Positions 27,993 through 37,309 of a stretch of DNA of 64,000 nucleotides are shown in pieces. The stretch is from Spirochaetota bacterium (lineage in GTDB: Bacteria > Spirochaetota > UBA12135 > COTS27). Below the pieces are notes generated by a model, which ran no database searches, was not told the DNA's origin, and worked only from the letters and a program-made list of their open reading frames with translations. The stretch covers positions 1,953,271 to 2,017,270 of the forward strand of contig AP019861.1 in NCBI GenBank assembly GCA_013426755.1. The letters run 5' to 3'. The position numbers and the translations under genes were made by a program. Every line of letters begins with the position of its first letter. Position 1 is the stretch's first letter.

Positions 27993-29729
27993 TCATGCAA
28001 CGACGAACCAGAGCGGATTTCTCTCGCTCAATCGGACAGAAATAGCTTTGCCTAGCATTTTATCAGGAGAAAGATCTCCACTTGTGAAAGACGCTGGCAG
28101 ATTATAAGTAAGTTGCTCCTTAAAGACAACGACTTTGCCTTTCACATAATATTCACTTGTTCCCGTATAAACGTAGAAATCATTGAATTGATTGAATTGA
28201 TTGAACTGTTGTTCGTTTTGATGGGAAATGGCTAACTCAGTGGTGTTACTATTGTTAGCTGTATTAGTTGTATTAGCTGTATTAATAACAGTACAAAATT
28301 CATTAGCAGTACTACGGCTACTACCACCGATAACAGCGGTAGCATTGTGGTATTTGTTCTCAGAAGTAGTGGGGATACTTGGGTTCAGCTGTGTTAGGAC
28401 ACGGAGAATATGGGGATATTGGGTTAACCACGTTGCTACTTCATTTTCATCGAGCCGTGTTTCTAGAATCATGCTTTGGGTAAGATTGCTGTAGAGCTGT
28501 AATTTTTCTTGTTCGAGTTCACGTGAAAGTGCACGTAAAGTATCTGCGCGGTATTTTTTTTCACTAGAAGTAACAGTGCTGCTAGAACCTTGTTCTGCAG
28601 TTGCCGACGGTAAACTACTGAGGGGTCTATATGAAAATGGAAATACGTGGAGCTTAAAAAATCGACAGGCGCGAATAAATTCAAGTCCCGTTGCAAAATC
28701 AGTTTCACTTTCACCTGGATAGCCTGTGATAATATCGGTTGTGATAGCGAAGTATGGACTTACCGCATAAATACGATCAATAATCGCCTTATATTCTGCT
28801 AATGTGTAGCGACGGTTCATGTCTTTTAAGACATGCGCAGAAGCGGATTGTAAAGGAAGATGGAGATGCGGTGTCATATTAGGGTGCGGTAGAACTTTTG
28901 TAAAAAAATCTTCGTCTAGACCGTGGGGCTCCAATGAAGACAATCTGATCTTTGTTTTTGTTCCCTCGATAACCGCTAGCAGGCGCATGAGGAGTCCTGA
29001 GAAGGTCATTTTTGCTGTTTTATCATGATAAGCGGATAGATTGATTCCAGCAAGCACCAATTCGTGCACTCCTGTTTTAGCCAGTTTTATAACCTGGTTA
29101 ACAATATCCGCTGCTGCGCGAGACCGTGGCGCTCCCCTCGCATAGGGAATGCGACAATAGGAACAAAAAACATTGCAACCGTCTTGAATTTTAATAAGAG
29201 CGCGATTATGCCTGTAAAAACGTTCCTGACTACTGACCATAGCACCGATGTAAGCGCGTGACTGTTTGAAGGCTTCAAATTTATTGAGATAAGCAGCGCG
29301 GTGATTTTCATACGTGTATCCGTACGTAGTACGGACGGTGCGATCAATTATATCAGCAAGATTGCTCTTATCTCGCTGAGCGACAATAGTACTTTTAATT
29401 TTATAGCGGTGTAATTTTTCTGCTAACCGCGGTTCTAATTCACTGTAACATCCCGTAATAAAGAGAAATTCTAACGATGTTGTTTCTGCTAGCAGTCGGA
29501 TCATGCGCCACGATTTCTTATCTGCCCGTGCTGTGACGGTACACGTATTGACAATGGCAATCTCAATAAATTCTACTTCAGCATCATTGATATCTCTCTC
29601 GTTATGAAGACGAGGATTATTAGACTGAGTGGTTTCATAGGTGTAACCGCGGCGAATGAGATCATCTGTAATTTTTTCTAATTCCGCTAAATTGACACGG
29701 CAACCGAGATTATAAACCGAAAATTTCAT
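27993..29729 (-). CDS. mtaB: tRNA (N6-threonylcarbamoyladenosine37) methylthiotransferase MtaB
   Basis: A radical-SAM enzyme that adds a methylthio group to t6A37 of ANN-decoding tRNAs. The N-terminal UPF0004 domain supplies cysteines in NLGCRVN (Cys10), VNTCTV and GCYSE for one [4Fe-4S] cluster, and CNVFCSYCRIPYARG near 185-192 binds the SAM cluster. NLGCRVN points to MtaB rather than MiaB. The TRAM-like C-terminus is interrupted: about residues 440-520 are Asn/Thr/Gln/Phe-rich and contain two short repeats (9-base units at about 28244-28285 and 28184-28210). This accounts for 578 residues against about 430-450. Binding of substrate tRNA by TRAM could be affected; the catalytic part looks intact. 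Confidence 0.9.
   Translation of the reverse strand: MKFSVYNLGCRVNLAELEKITDDLIRRGYTYETTQSNNPRLHNERDINDAEVEFIEIAIVNTCTVTARADKKSWRMIRLLAETTSLEFLFITGCYSELEPRLAEKLHRYKIKSTIVAQRDKSNLADIIDRTVRTTYGYTYENHRAAYLNKFEAFKQSRAYIGAMVSSQERFYRHNRALIKIQDGCNVFCSYCRIPYARGAPRSRAAADIVNQVIKLAKTGVHELVLAGINLSAYHDKTAKMTFSGLLMRLLAVIEGTKTKIRLSSLEPHGLDEDFFTKVLPHPNMTPHLHLPLQSASAHVLKDMNRRYTLAEYKAIIDRIYAVSPYFAITTDIITGYPGESETDFATGLEFIRACRFFKLHVFPFSYRPLSSLPSATAEQGSSSTVTSSEKKYRADTLRALSRELEQEKLQLYSNLTQSMILETRLDENEVATWLTQYPHILRVLTQLNPSIPTTSENKYHNATAVIGGSSRSTANEFCTVINTANTTNTANNSNTTELAISHQNEQQFNQFNQFNDFYVYTGTSEYYVKGKVVVFKEQLTYNLPASFTSGDLSPDKMLGKAISVRLSERNPLWFVVA
28184..28290. repeat. 9-bp tandem repeats inside mtaB
   Basis: gaattgatt-type units at about 28184-28210 encode NQF repeats, and gctgtatta-type units at about 28255-28285 encode TAN/TNT repeats on the minus strand. 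Both are multiples of three and keep the frame. Confidence 0.8.
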
Positions 29730-30092
29730 TGTTTTGCTTTTTTAGATACTTGTCTTTAATATTTAATCGTAATGAGGGGACGCATAGCCGTCTGCTATTA
29801 TTCGTATTACTTATCATGAAAAATCTACACCACTATAAAATAAGCCACGTTAAACTACCTAACTTTACGTCGCCACGACATTACAAAACTAGCGACTACG
29901 CAGCACACCAACTTGATTTAATTTGGAGTCCCCAGTAAAAATAAAAGGAATGCAGCCAAGCGAACACATTCTAAGAGAAAGAATGCTAAATACGCATCTG
30001 ACACCACTATTTTGGGTAGGTGCAAGCAATCACAACTTATTTCTAAAACGTGAAGTAAGCCCCACTACTGATAAGTGTTATTTTCTTTATTA
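29730..30092. other. Intergenic region mtaB/tpx
   Basis: 363 AT-rich bases. The only structure seen is an imperfect inverted repeat GTGTTAT...ATAACAC at about 30076-30102, straddling the tpx stop. Short ORFs here are not convincing. Confidence 0.4.
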
Positions 30093-30599
30093 TTATAACA
30101 CTGAATTGAGTGCTTGAAAGGCCTGATCGTAATTAGGTTCTTCGCTAATTTCTTTAACCTGTTCTGTGTAGATAATCTTATTATTGGCATCTAGAACGAC
30201 AATGGCACGTGAACAGAGTCCTTGAAGCGGACCATCTTTAAATGTTAGACCGTAGTCATCGGAAAAAGTCGATCGATACACAGATAGCACTTCAACGTTT
30301 TTGATATTTTCTGATTTACAGAATCTTCCCATTGCAAAGGGGAGGTCTTTAGAAATATTTAAGACAACGACGTTGTCATTGTTTTTGATGGATTCGTTAA
30401 ATTTTTTAACGGATAGGGCGCATGTATGCGTATCAAGACTTGGGAAGACGTTTAAGATTTTATTTTTTTTACCGTACGAATATAAGGTTCTCTCTTCAAG
30501 TCCTGTAGTGACCGCTGCAAAATCTTTGGCAATCGTAGCGACCTCAGGCAATTTTCCAAGTATTTCTACCGGGCTACCTTTAAGCATTAATGGTGACAT
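30093..30599 (-). CDS. tpx: Thiol peroxidase (atypical 2-Cys peroxiredoxin)
   Basis: Reduces hydroperoxides using thioredoxin. The peroxidatic cysteine is in PSLDTHTCA (Cys60) and the resolving cysteine in GRFC (Cys94), almost the E. coli Tpx spacing (61 and 95). SRAIVVLDANNKI and YTEQVKEISEEPNYDQAF are also typical. The ATG at 30599 is chosen over the upstream TTG because it is preceded by AAGAGAG at 8 bases and gives the standard 168-residue length starting MSPLMLKG. The gene appears to stand alone. Confidence 0.95.
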   Translation of the reverse strand: MSPLMLKGSPVEILGKLPEVATIAKDFAAVTTGLEERTLYSYGKKNKILNVFPSLDTHTCALSVKKFNESIKNNDNVVVLNISKDLPFAMGRFCKSENIKNVEVLSVYRSTFSDDYGLTFKDGPLQGLCSRAIVVLDANNKIIYTEQVKEISEEPNYDQAFQALNSVL

Positions 30600-30838
30600 A
30601 ACGACATCTCTCTTCAAATAGAATTAATAAAGTCTGAGTGTATACGAATTAGGTGAGTAATAATCATTAACCTTCAAATTTGACTCATTAATTATATTAT
30701 AATAATTTAATATCTAGGTTAACATTATGGCTTCCCGGTAAGAAAAAAAATCTCCATAAACCCCTCCTTCCTGTGGTGTTTCAAGCAGGGTCTAATTATA
30801 AGATATATACAAAACATATATAAATTTTAGTCATTTTT

Positions 30839-31633
30839 ATGCGTAACCTTCTATTTATAGCGATGAAGCGTACTGGAGTGGTCAGAAATGCGCGTACTCC
30901 CCTCACTATAAGTTTACTGATTTTATTATTAAATTCAGTACCCCTTTACGGTTTCGCACCAGAAACGCCTAAAAATTTCATTGAAACGGCGCTCAATTTG
31001 CTAAGCAATCGCCAATATACGTTTTTAGCAGAATATTTTGAAAACTATTACAAAAATCTAGCTCAAAAACACCCTACCCTCCCTATAAAATACGAAGCAG
31101 ACCTTAAAACACTTGTTACAAGAAATCCATTCATTCATGCGCGTGAGAAGATATTAACCGTTATCATAAGACATTGGGAGCAAGCTTTTCCTACCAGGCG
31201 GTCTCTATTTCATTGCCTGCTAGGAGAACTCAATGTTCTCAGAGAAGATTACGCTGCTGCTCGTAAAAGTTACAACCAGTGTAAAAGTACGCTGCACCTC
31301 TTTTATCTAGCACTGATCGAGAAAAATATTAAAAATTTTGATCGGAGCGAAGAACTTTTTTTAATGGCCCTTAAAAAACCACTCAAACGCACCATTCGTG
31401 ACGAAATTTACCTCTCACTAGGACATATGGCCTACGAAACAGGACATTACAATCAAGCTGAAGTCTATCTTAAAAAAAGTCGTGCCTCCGTCCGCGGTTA
31501 TATCGCTCTTTATCATACATATCTAGCCACACAAAAATCGACTCAAGCACAGAAAATCATTGCCATTCTCAAAAAAAAATACCCCAATAATCCCGAAGCA
31601 AAACACCTTCTAGAAAATACCCCACAGAAATAA
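30839..31633 (+). CDS. Exported TPR-repeat protein
   Basis: An N-terminal hydrophobic segment (about residues 22-37, LTISLLILLLNSVPLYGF) marks an exported or anchored protein. The rest is helical with tetratricopeptide-like motifs: LLGELNVLREDYAAARKSY, RSEELFLMALKKP, LGHMAYETGHYNQAEVYLKK and a last one ending YPNNPEAKHLLEN. TPR proteins scaffold complexes; no partner can be named. TATAAA at 30819-30824 lies 14 bases before the ATG and there is no Shine-Dalgarno sequence, so the leader would be very short. Confidence 0.7.
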   Translation: MRNLLFIAMKRTGVVRNARTPLTISLLILLLNSVPLYGFAPETPKNFIETALNLLSNRQYTFLAEYFENYYKNLAQKHPTLPIKYEADLKTLVTRNPFIHAREKILTVIIRHWEQAFPTRRSLFHCLLGELNVLREDYAAARKSYNQCKSTLHLFYLALIEKNIKNFDRSEELFLMALKKPLKRTIRDEIYLSLGHMAYETGHYNQAEVYLKKSRASVRGYIALYHTYLATQKSTQAQKIIAILKKKYPNNPEAKHLLENTPQK

Positions 31634-31777
31634 GCCTATTCCTAACAACCACTACTATTCCACTACTATTCATCGCTACCTACGTATAAAAGCGACCCGT
31701 ATTATAATAACCAGAACAAATTGATTGAGACCTGATCGGTCTATGTTCTACCGTCAATTCCTACACGCTTCCGTAGT

Positions 31778-32608
31778 TCAATCGATTGTAAGACGGACTC
31801 GTCTATTGTGTTTACCTTTGTTTTCAATTTTTTTAACGGTAATAAAGTCAATTTCGCCCAGCGCCCGTACATGGGTACCGCCACATGCCTGTAAATCGAT
31901 AAGATTGGACTGAGGTCCTATCTGGACGAGCCTAATATTGCCTGCGGCATCGACAGGGGGACTCACAGAAGCCGTTCGAACAAGAGAGGGCATGTGGCGT
32001 CGTTTTTCTAAGAAATCTGCTGCTTTAAGGGTATATGTGGTGACCGTAAAATTTTGCTTGACTAAGGCATTGAGTTTTTCTGTTATCTGAGCCTTATCGA
32101 GTGTTCCGCCTGCTGATGTATCAAAATCTAAATGGCTCTTATCAATACGAATTGCCCCACCGGTCACAGGATAAGGAACAACAGCACACAGAACATGTAA
32201 GGCCGTATGCATTCGCATTAACCGATACCGCCGTGAAAAGTCAAGAACTATCTCAACAGAAGTCCTCGCTTTAGCCCACTGAGAAATCACGCCGTCATCA
32301 GAACTCGGATACAAATGATAAATATCCTCCCTTCCAGTCGCAGTCCGCTGAATAATCGTATTTGAAATCTCAATTGTCTTAGGCACAGAAGCAGAATAAG
32401 GTGCATCTTTATTAGAAGTAGATGCACCTTCTGCTAGAGACGTGATTGTCCCTATATCGCCAGGTTGTCCTCCGCCTGTAGGAAAAAATATTGTCTTATC
32501 GAGAATTAAAGCGCTGTGCTCATCATCGTAGCGTTCTTTAACGGCTAAGACATGTGCTTTACTCTTCTCTAAATAGGCATCATTGTAATATAGTTTCTCA
32601 GTCATCAT
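31778..32608 (-). CDS. Alanyl-tRNA editing protein (AlaX type)
   Basis: A free-standing relative of the AlaRS editing domain that hydrolyses Ser- or Gly-tRNA-Ala. The beginning shows IFFPTGGGQPGDIG, the first zinc half-site is HTALH near residue 130, and the second is ACGGTHVRALGEI near 240, followed by KIENKGKHNRRVRL. At 276 residues it resembles AlaX-M/II proteins with an N-terminal beta-barrel. A Ser/Thr-rich loop (about 60-75) is an insertion. It converges with the TPR gene. The start codon could be either of two adjacent ATGs. Confidence 0.85.
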   Translation of the reverse strand: MMTEKLYYNDAYLEKSKAHVLAVKERYDDEHSALILDKTIFFPTGGGQPGDIGTITSLAEGASTSNKDAPYSASVPKTIEISNTIIQRTATGREDIYHLYPSSDDGVISQWAKARTSVEIVLDFSRRYRLMRMHTALHVLCAVVPYPVTGGAIRIDKSHLDFDTSAGGTLDKAQITEKLNALVKQNFTVTTYTLKAADFLEKRRHMPSLVRTASVSPPVDAAGNIRLVQIGPQSNLIDLQACGGTHVRALGEIDFITVKKIENKGKHNRRVRLTID

Positions 32609-32773
32609 CTAAACAGTCAATTCAATCGAGGTTAAATAAGTTCCCATAGAGTTAAATAATCTTCTTACTTAACATAGCTATGCATATCTCTAGAACCAAC
32701 CTTTACATCCCTAGAATCGCCTCTTTAAATGATTCCTTGTAAAACCTAATCTGTGATAAATGCTGCAAGTAGC

Positions 32774-33376
32774 CTATAACCTAAAAAGAAAGCTTAAACC
32801 AATATTGACGGTTTCAGAAATGGAGGCATTGGGGTATTTTTTACCCACGTCGAAGTCTTTACGATTGATGTCGCCATTTAATACAAGTCCTGCTACATCT
32901 TTCCCAGTCCTAGGGTCTTTAGCCGTTGAGAACTCGCTCGTAAAAGTAACACGTTTGGTAATACCACGAATGGTTAGGTCTGTTTCCATTTGATTGCCAT
33001 TGATGGAAACCATTTTCAAATTGATATCGGGATGCTTTTTAGCACCAAAATAATCGTTTTCAAGCAAATGGGAATCACGTTTCTTATTCCCTGTATCAAC
33101 AGATTTAACCACTGCTGAGGCTTCAAACGAACCAATTTTCTTTCCATCGACTTCTAATTTTGCATTGTAATCATTGAATTTACCGTCGAGCTCACCGACA
33201 AGGAGATATTTAATCTTAAATTGTGCTTGTGAGTGTGCTTTATCAAATTTCGCAGCATAAAGATCGGTACTTAGCGTTACGACCGATCCCATTGTCATTA
33301 CAATTGCTGTGACCAGTAGCGACGCAGGCGTCCTACGGATTATTTTTTTTAGAGTTTTTAATAATGATGTTTTCAT
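32774..33376 (-). CDS. YceI-like periplasmic lipid-binding protein
   Basis: A lipocalin-like eight-stranded barrel that binds polyisoprenoid-type lipids. Residues 1-41 form a long signal peptide ending DLYAA. The mature part opens FDKAHSQAQFKIKYL and contains RDSHLLENDYFGAKKHPDI and LTIRGITKRVTF, both hallmarks of YceI. VLNGDINRKDFDVGKKY and the C-terminal ETVNIGLSFLF also fit. A GAGGT element about 12 bases upstream may be the ribosome binding site. It is transcribed alone. Confidence 0.9.
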   Translation of the reverse strand: MKTSLLKTLKKIIRRTPASLLVTAIVMTMGSVVTLSTDLYAAKFDKAHSQAQFKIKYLLVGELDGKFNDYNAKLEVDGKKIGSFEASAVVKSVDTGNKKRDSHLLENDYFGAKKHPDINLKMVSINGNQMETDLTIRGITKRVTFTSEFSTAKDPRTGKDVAGLVLNGDINRKDFDVGKKYPNASISETVNIGLSFLFRL

Positions 33377-33808
33377 TTATTATTCTACCTCATCTATTAT
33401 AATTAACGTTAAATGGTTGCTATTGTTAGCGGTTAGCTTTAATGGGTTGTTATTATTAAATGGTTATTATTGTTAGCTTTAATGAATTGTTTTTGTTAAA
33501 TTGTTGTTATTGCTAGCTTTAATGGATTGTTATTGTTAAATTATTGTTATTGCTAGCTTTAATGGGTTGTTATATTTAAACGAACTTTTCCACAATTTCT
33601 GCCATAATTTACAATTCATAGTCATACGACATCCTATTGTATTTCAAACATAAACGATGCACTAAATATAACATAATCATTTCTAATTAGCAAGAAATAA
33701 TGCATTAAATCTAATATAACTATTTCTAATTAGCAAGTCAAGTATTATTTTTGCGTTTTTTATGAATAGCATTAAATTAAAAATCCTATAAAGCGCCCTA
33801 CACTCCGT
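33377..33808. repeat. Intergenic region with degenerate ~50-bp tandem repeats
   Basis: From about 33415 to 33580, blocks of ttattgctagctttaatggRttgttattgttaaa type follow one another about four times with changing length. The remainder (to 33808) is AT-rich; a direct repeat of tatttctaattagcaag lies near 33680-33740. No gene. Confidence 0.7.
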
Positions 33809-34765
33809 TTAGGAAGGTGTATTGCGTCCCCAGAAAACACCCTCCGTATATCCTTGAATTCTAGTATTTGCACTGGCATTGGCTATACGTTTCTCGGCAA
33901 GACATGCGTAATATTCGTCCTGTTCGATGCCTAAGTAACGGCGTCCTAGTTTATAGGCGACAACCGACGTCGTTCCTGAGCCTAAAAATGGGTCTAGGAC
34001 AATATCCCCCGATCTAGAACTCGCTAGAATAATCTTAGCAAGTAGTTTTTCAGACTTTTGTGTAGGATGGTCTGTATTTTCTGCCATCGACCAGAACGGT
34101 ACCGTAATATCAGTCCAGATATTAGAAGGATGCGTGAGCCGGTAGCGTCCATTTTTATCGGATTGCCAATCTTTAGGCTCTCCTGTTTTGTCCGTATAAG
34201 GAGCAATAACCTCTTTTCGATGCATCACCGCATCCACATTGAAATAATAATCATCACCAACCGTACCAAACCAGATGTCTTCGGAACAATTTTTCCAATT
34301 GCGTTTCGCTCCACGTCCTTTTTCGCGTTCAAATGTGATTCTATTGTGAATTTTAAGGTATTTTTCTGCCACATTTACCACCGCCGCTGAAGACCTCCAA
34401 TCACCGCAGATATAGATAGAACCCTTTTTTTTCAATACACGTACCAATGCACTAAGCCACGTATCAAGCCAATTTTCATAAGCTTTCGTGTCCATAGCTC
34501 TAAATTTCTGTCCATTAAAGGTTTTATTGCAATTATACGGAGGATCGACAAAAACAAGATCGACACACTCCGCTGGAAGATAGGGCAATACTTCAAATAA
34601 GCTTTGACAGATCGTCTTATTTAGAATTTGTCCCAGATCGTTTTGTGTGATTTTCTCTGTTATTCTAAGAAGGTGCTTTTTAAATGTGGCTCTTTCATCT
34701 GAAGTGAGGGTGATTGTCTTATTCCTAGCTCTCTTAGGAGTAGTAGCTTTCATCGTGGTGTCCAT
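33809..34765 (-). CDS. Orphan DNA methyltransferase (beta-class, N6-adenine or N4-cytosine)
   Basis: A SAM-dependent methyltransferase. The catalytic motif DPPYNCN near residue 72 comes before the SAM-binding motif DPFLGSGTT near 268, the beta-class order, with the recognition region between (containing RGAKRNWKNCSEDIWF). THPSNIWTDI and HPTQKSEKLL are typical of the family. A polybasic segment and ITLTSDERATF begin the protein. No restriction endonuclease gene lies beside it, so it is probably solitary and may act in regulation or protection. Target sequence cannot be read from the sequence. Length 318 is normal. Confidence 0.88.
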   Translation of the reverse strand: MDTTMKATTPKRARNKTITLTSDERATFKKHLLRITEKITQNDLGQILNKTICQSLFEVLPYLPAECVDLVFVDPPYNCNKTFNGQKFRAMDTKAYENWLDTWLSALVRVLKKKGSIYICGDWRSSAAVVNVAEKYLKIHNRITFEREKGRGAKRNWKNCSEDIWFGTVGDDYYFNVDAVMHRKEVIAPYTDKTGEPKDWQSDKNGRYRLTHPSNIWTDITVPFWSMAENTDHPTQKSEKLLAKIILASSRSGDIVLDPFLGSGTTSVVAYKLGRRYLGIEQDEYYACLAEKRIANASANTRIQGYTEGVFWGRNTPS

Positions 34766-34945
34766 TTATGACGTAGTAGGCAATAACCGCTTGTAATAGT
34801 GATTGCATATTGAAGCATCCGTTAAAAACCAATAAAACAACGCTTACTGTGTTTATGTTTTCAAAGAAAATCAATTGAAATCACGGCAGAATTGGTGGAA
34901 GTAGGTTATGTCTTCATAAGAAATCAATTGAAATCATAGCAGAAT

Positions 34946-35021
34946 TGGTGGAGGCGATGAGGTTCGAACTCACGACCCCTAGCGTGCAAGGCTAGTGCTC
35001 TCCCAACTGAGCTACGCCCCC
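34946..35021 (-). tRNA. tRNA-Ala (anticodon TGC)
   Basis: On the minus strand the gene begins GGGGGCGTAGCTCAG and ends in encoded ACCA. The acceptor stem pairs with one G-T wobble, the anticodon loop reads CTTGCAC and the T arm is GTGAGTTCGAACCTCAT-like. It stands alone, not in an rRNA spacer. Confidence 0.97.
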
Positions 35022-35335
35022 TAATATACTCCAAATAAGCAGTCTCTGAGTAAAGAATCCTCATTTGCTTTGAGTACTGATATGATTGTATCATCAAATC
35101 ATAGGCGATTTGACCATTTTTTGAAACAATACAAAATAAACAAAAAAACCATTCAAAAAAACCATACGTCCATCCATGACAAGAACCCCAAATAACAGCA
35201 TCGCATCATGAATTACATGTGGCTACACCATAAAAAACCACCCTAAATAACCAGCAACTCATAAAAAGACTCGTTAAAAGATAAAGAAAACAAAAATTCA
35301 CGTCATATTCTCATTCCAAAGGAGGAAACAAAAAT
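35022..35335. repeat. Intergenic region tRNA-Ala/tauC with duplicated tauC 3' end
   Basis: 314 bases. caaaaattcacgtcat occurs at about 35291 and again at 35329 (period 38), each followed by a related ttccaa(a/g)gga segment. The second copy runs into the tauC coding end, so the terminal bases of tauC have been duplicated outside the gene. Confidence 0.75.
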
Positions 35336-36253
35336 TCACGTCATTTTCCCCTTCCAAGGGACAATAATACGCTCCAAGTAGCGCATTATAAGATCAAAGG
35401 CGTACGCAATAACACCAATAACGACAATTCCAACGATAATGACATCTGTAACAAGAAAATCAGATGCGCCTTTAATCATAGCACCAATACCCGCCTGAGC
35501 TGCGACAAGTTCTGCAGCAACTAAAGTCGTCCACCCAAACCCAATACCAACGCGCATTCCTGTAAGAATTTCAGGCATAGCCGCTTTGAGAACGACTTGT
35601 GTGATCACTTGAAATTTACTGGCGCCCATCGAATAGGCGGCATGAATTTGTTCTAATCCTGCTGAACGGACACCTGAGCGCGTATTGATGACCATTGCTG
35701 AGAAGATAGCTAAGTAAATAAGGACAATCTTAGACAACTCACCGATTCCAAACCAAATAATCATCAGTGGAAGATAGGCCAGCGGTGGAATAGGCCGATA
35801 AAATTCTATCGGAGGGTCAAAAGCCCCTTTAAAGTACACATTGAGACCTGTAAGGAGTCCGAGTGGTATTGCTGTGACGATTGACAATAAAAAGGCTGAG
35901 AAAACACGAAACATACTCCATTTAATATGGTCGAACAGCGTTCCACCGTTAAATTCTTCGGTAAGCAGGATAACAAATTTATCATAGACAGCATTAGGTC
36001 CCGGCAAAAACAAAGGCGGAATCAAAGGAACTTTTTCAATAACCTCTTCCACAACAACCTCTTCATCATTGGTTATGCTCTCATCGTCAACAACAGGGGG
36101 CATCAATAATGGAGTCGTCACCAGATACCACAATATAATAAAGAAGACCGTTGAACCGACTGCTATCCACAGACTATTTCCTTCTCCCGGAACGCCATAG
36201 CTGCCCGTTGTCGATCGGACATTGAATTTAAATAGATTTTTGAATGAATTCAT
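35336..36253 (-). CDS. tauC: ABC transporter permease, taurine type
   Basis: Inner-membrane channel subunit of an aliphatic sulfonate/taurine importer. After one N-terminal membrane segment and a long acidic periplasmic loop (DDESITNDEEVVVEE), it contains FFxPGPNAVYDKF-like FLPGPNAV, YRPIPPLAYLPLMIIWFG, LIYLAIFSAMVINT, the EAA-type loop AAYSMGASKFQVI, and GMRVGIGFGWTTLVAAELVAAQ. These match E. coli TauC closely. The EITNDEE-type acidic insert near residues 50-70 is unusual. It follows tauB by 219 bases on the minus strand. Only the three transporter genes are present; the tauD dioxygenase is not. Confidence 0.85.
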   Translation of the reverse strand: MNSFKNLFKFNVRSTTGSYGVPGEGNSLWIAVGSTVFFIILWYLVTTPLLMPPVVDDESITNDEEVVVEEVIEKVPLIPPLFLPGPNAVYDKFVILLTEEFNGGTLFDHIKWSMFRVFSAFLLSIVTAIPLGLLTGLNVYFKGAFDPPIEFYRPIPPLAYLPLMIIWFGIGELSKIVLIYLAIFSAMVINTRSGVRSAGLEQIHAAYSMGASKFQVITQVVLKAAMPEILTGMRVGIGFGWTTLVAAELVAAQAGIGAMIKGASDFLVTDVIIVGIVVIGVIAYAFDLIMRYLERIIVPWKGKMT

Positions 36254-36309
36254 GACAAAATACTTGATTTTAGCAATTATAAATTTTAATTGAGTCGGTA
36301 CCGATAAGG

Positions 36310-36378
36310 GGTCATTGATAAGAGACTGTGCTGATCATTGATAAGACGCTGTTTGGATCATTGATAAAACGTTGTGTT
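36310..36378. repeat. ~23-bp tandem repeat between tauB and tauC
   Basis: Three imperfect units beginning g(a/g)tcattgataa at 36311, 36333 and 36356 within the 219-base tauB-tauC gap. Confidence 0.7.
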
Positions 36379-36472
36379 AATAAGAATATCGTATTTAAGG
36401 TTAAGAGATGTGCGTATGAATACCCACTGGCATTTTTAGAGATGACATGGTTAGAGATGACATGGATTAAGA

Positions 36473-37309
36473 TTAGGTCGCATCGGAATGGATAATATCT
36501 AGAATTTTTTCACGTTTAGCAATAAATTTGGCTTGTGATTTGATTTTGCGTGCTGAGACACCTTTGAGGAATTGTTTAGAGAAGTCAAGTTTAAATTCAT
36601 GTGTGATACGTCCTGGTCGTGGGGACATGATGATTAATCGTGTCGCCATAAAAAGAGCCTCTTCGACGCTATGGGTGATAAAAAAGACCATTTTTCGTGT
36701 CTTTTCCCAGCCTTTGAGGATGATTTCTTGCACCGTCTCGCGTGTGAGTGCATCGAGAGCGCCTAACGGTTCATCCATAAGCAAAATAGCAGGGTCCGAA
36801 GCCAGCGCACGAGCAATACCAACACGTTGCTGCATACCCCCTGAGAGTTCATAAATTTTATGCGTTTGAAATTCTTCTAAGCCCATTAAAACAATCTTTT
36901 CTTCAGCGATTTCACGACGCTTGATGCGATCGACACCTTGTAATTTGAGTGCAAACTCAACGTTTTCTATGACATTGAACCATGGGAGCAAGGCATGTTT
37001 CTGAAAAACTACGCCGCGGTCTGGACTTGGTTTCACAATCTCTTGACGTGTAGCCACTTTGGTTTTAGTACGTCCTTGCCGTTTTTGAAAATATAAACTT
37101 CCTTCGGTCGGACGCAAAAAACCCGCTATCACGTTAAGTAATGTTGTCTTCCCACAACCAGACGCACCTAAGGCAACGATAAAATCGTTTTGTTTGATCG
37201 TTAAATTGATCTTAGAGAGGGCATGAACATCTTCACTTCTATCGTAAGAACGTCCTGAGAACGTAACGTCTATATTATCTAGTACCAGTTCGTTTGTTTC
37301 TGTATTCAT
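36473..37309 (-). CDS. tauB: ABC transporter ATP-binding protein, taurine type
   Basis: Cytoplasmic ATPase subunit of the importer. Walker A GASGCGKTTLLN, Q-loop within VVFQKHALLPW, signature LSGGMQQRVGIARAL, Walker B AILLMDEPLGALDA and H-loop FITHSVEEALF are all intact. The nitrate/sulfonate/taurine (SsuB/TauB/NrtD) group is indicated by these blocks; the taurine assignment rests mainly on tauA and tauC. The ATG at 37309 has AAAGGTGG nine bases upstream and is preferred to the preceding TTG. The gap to tauA is 742 bases, unusually long inside a transporter operon. Confidence 0.85.
   Translation of the reverse strand: MNTETNELVLDNIDVTFSGRSYDRSEDVHALSKINLTIKQNDFIVALGASGCGKTTLLNVIAGFLRPTEGSLYFQKRQGRTKTKVATRQEIVKPSPDRGVVFQKHALLPWFNVIENVEFALKLQGVDRIKRREIAEEKIVLMGLEEFQTHKIYELSGGMQQRVGIARALASDPAILLMDEPLGALDALTRETVQEIILKGWEKTRKMVFFITHSVEEALFMATRLIIMSPRPGRITHEFKLDFSKQFLKGVSARKIKSQAKFIAKREKILDIIHSDAT

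Noticed and set aside
31725..31777. Terminator AGACC-tgatc-GGTCT between TPR and AlaX genes
   Set aside because: The stem is perfect but only 5 bp and no T run follows on either strand.
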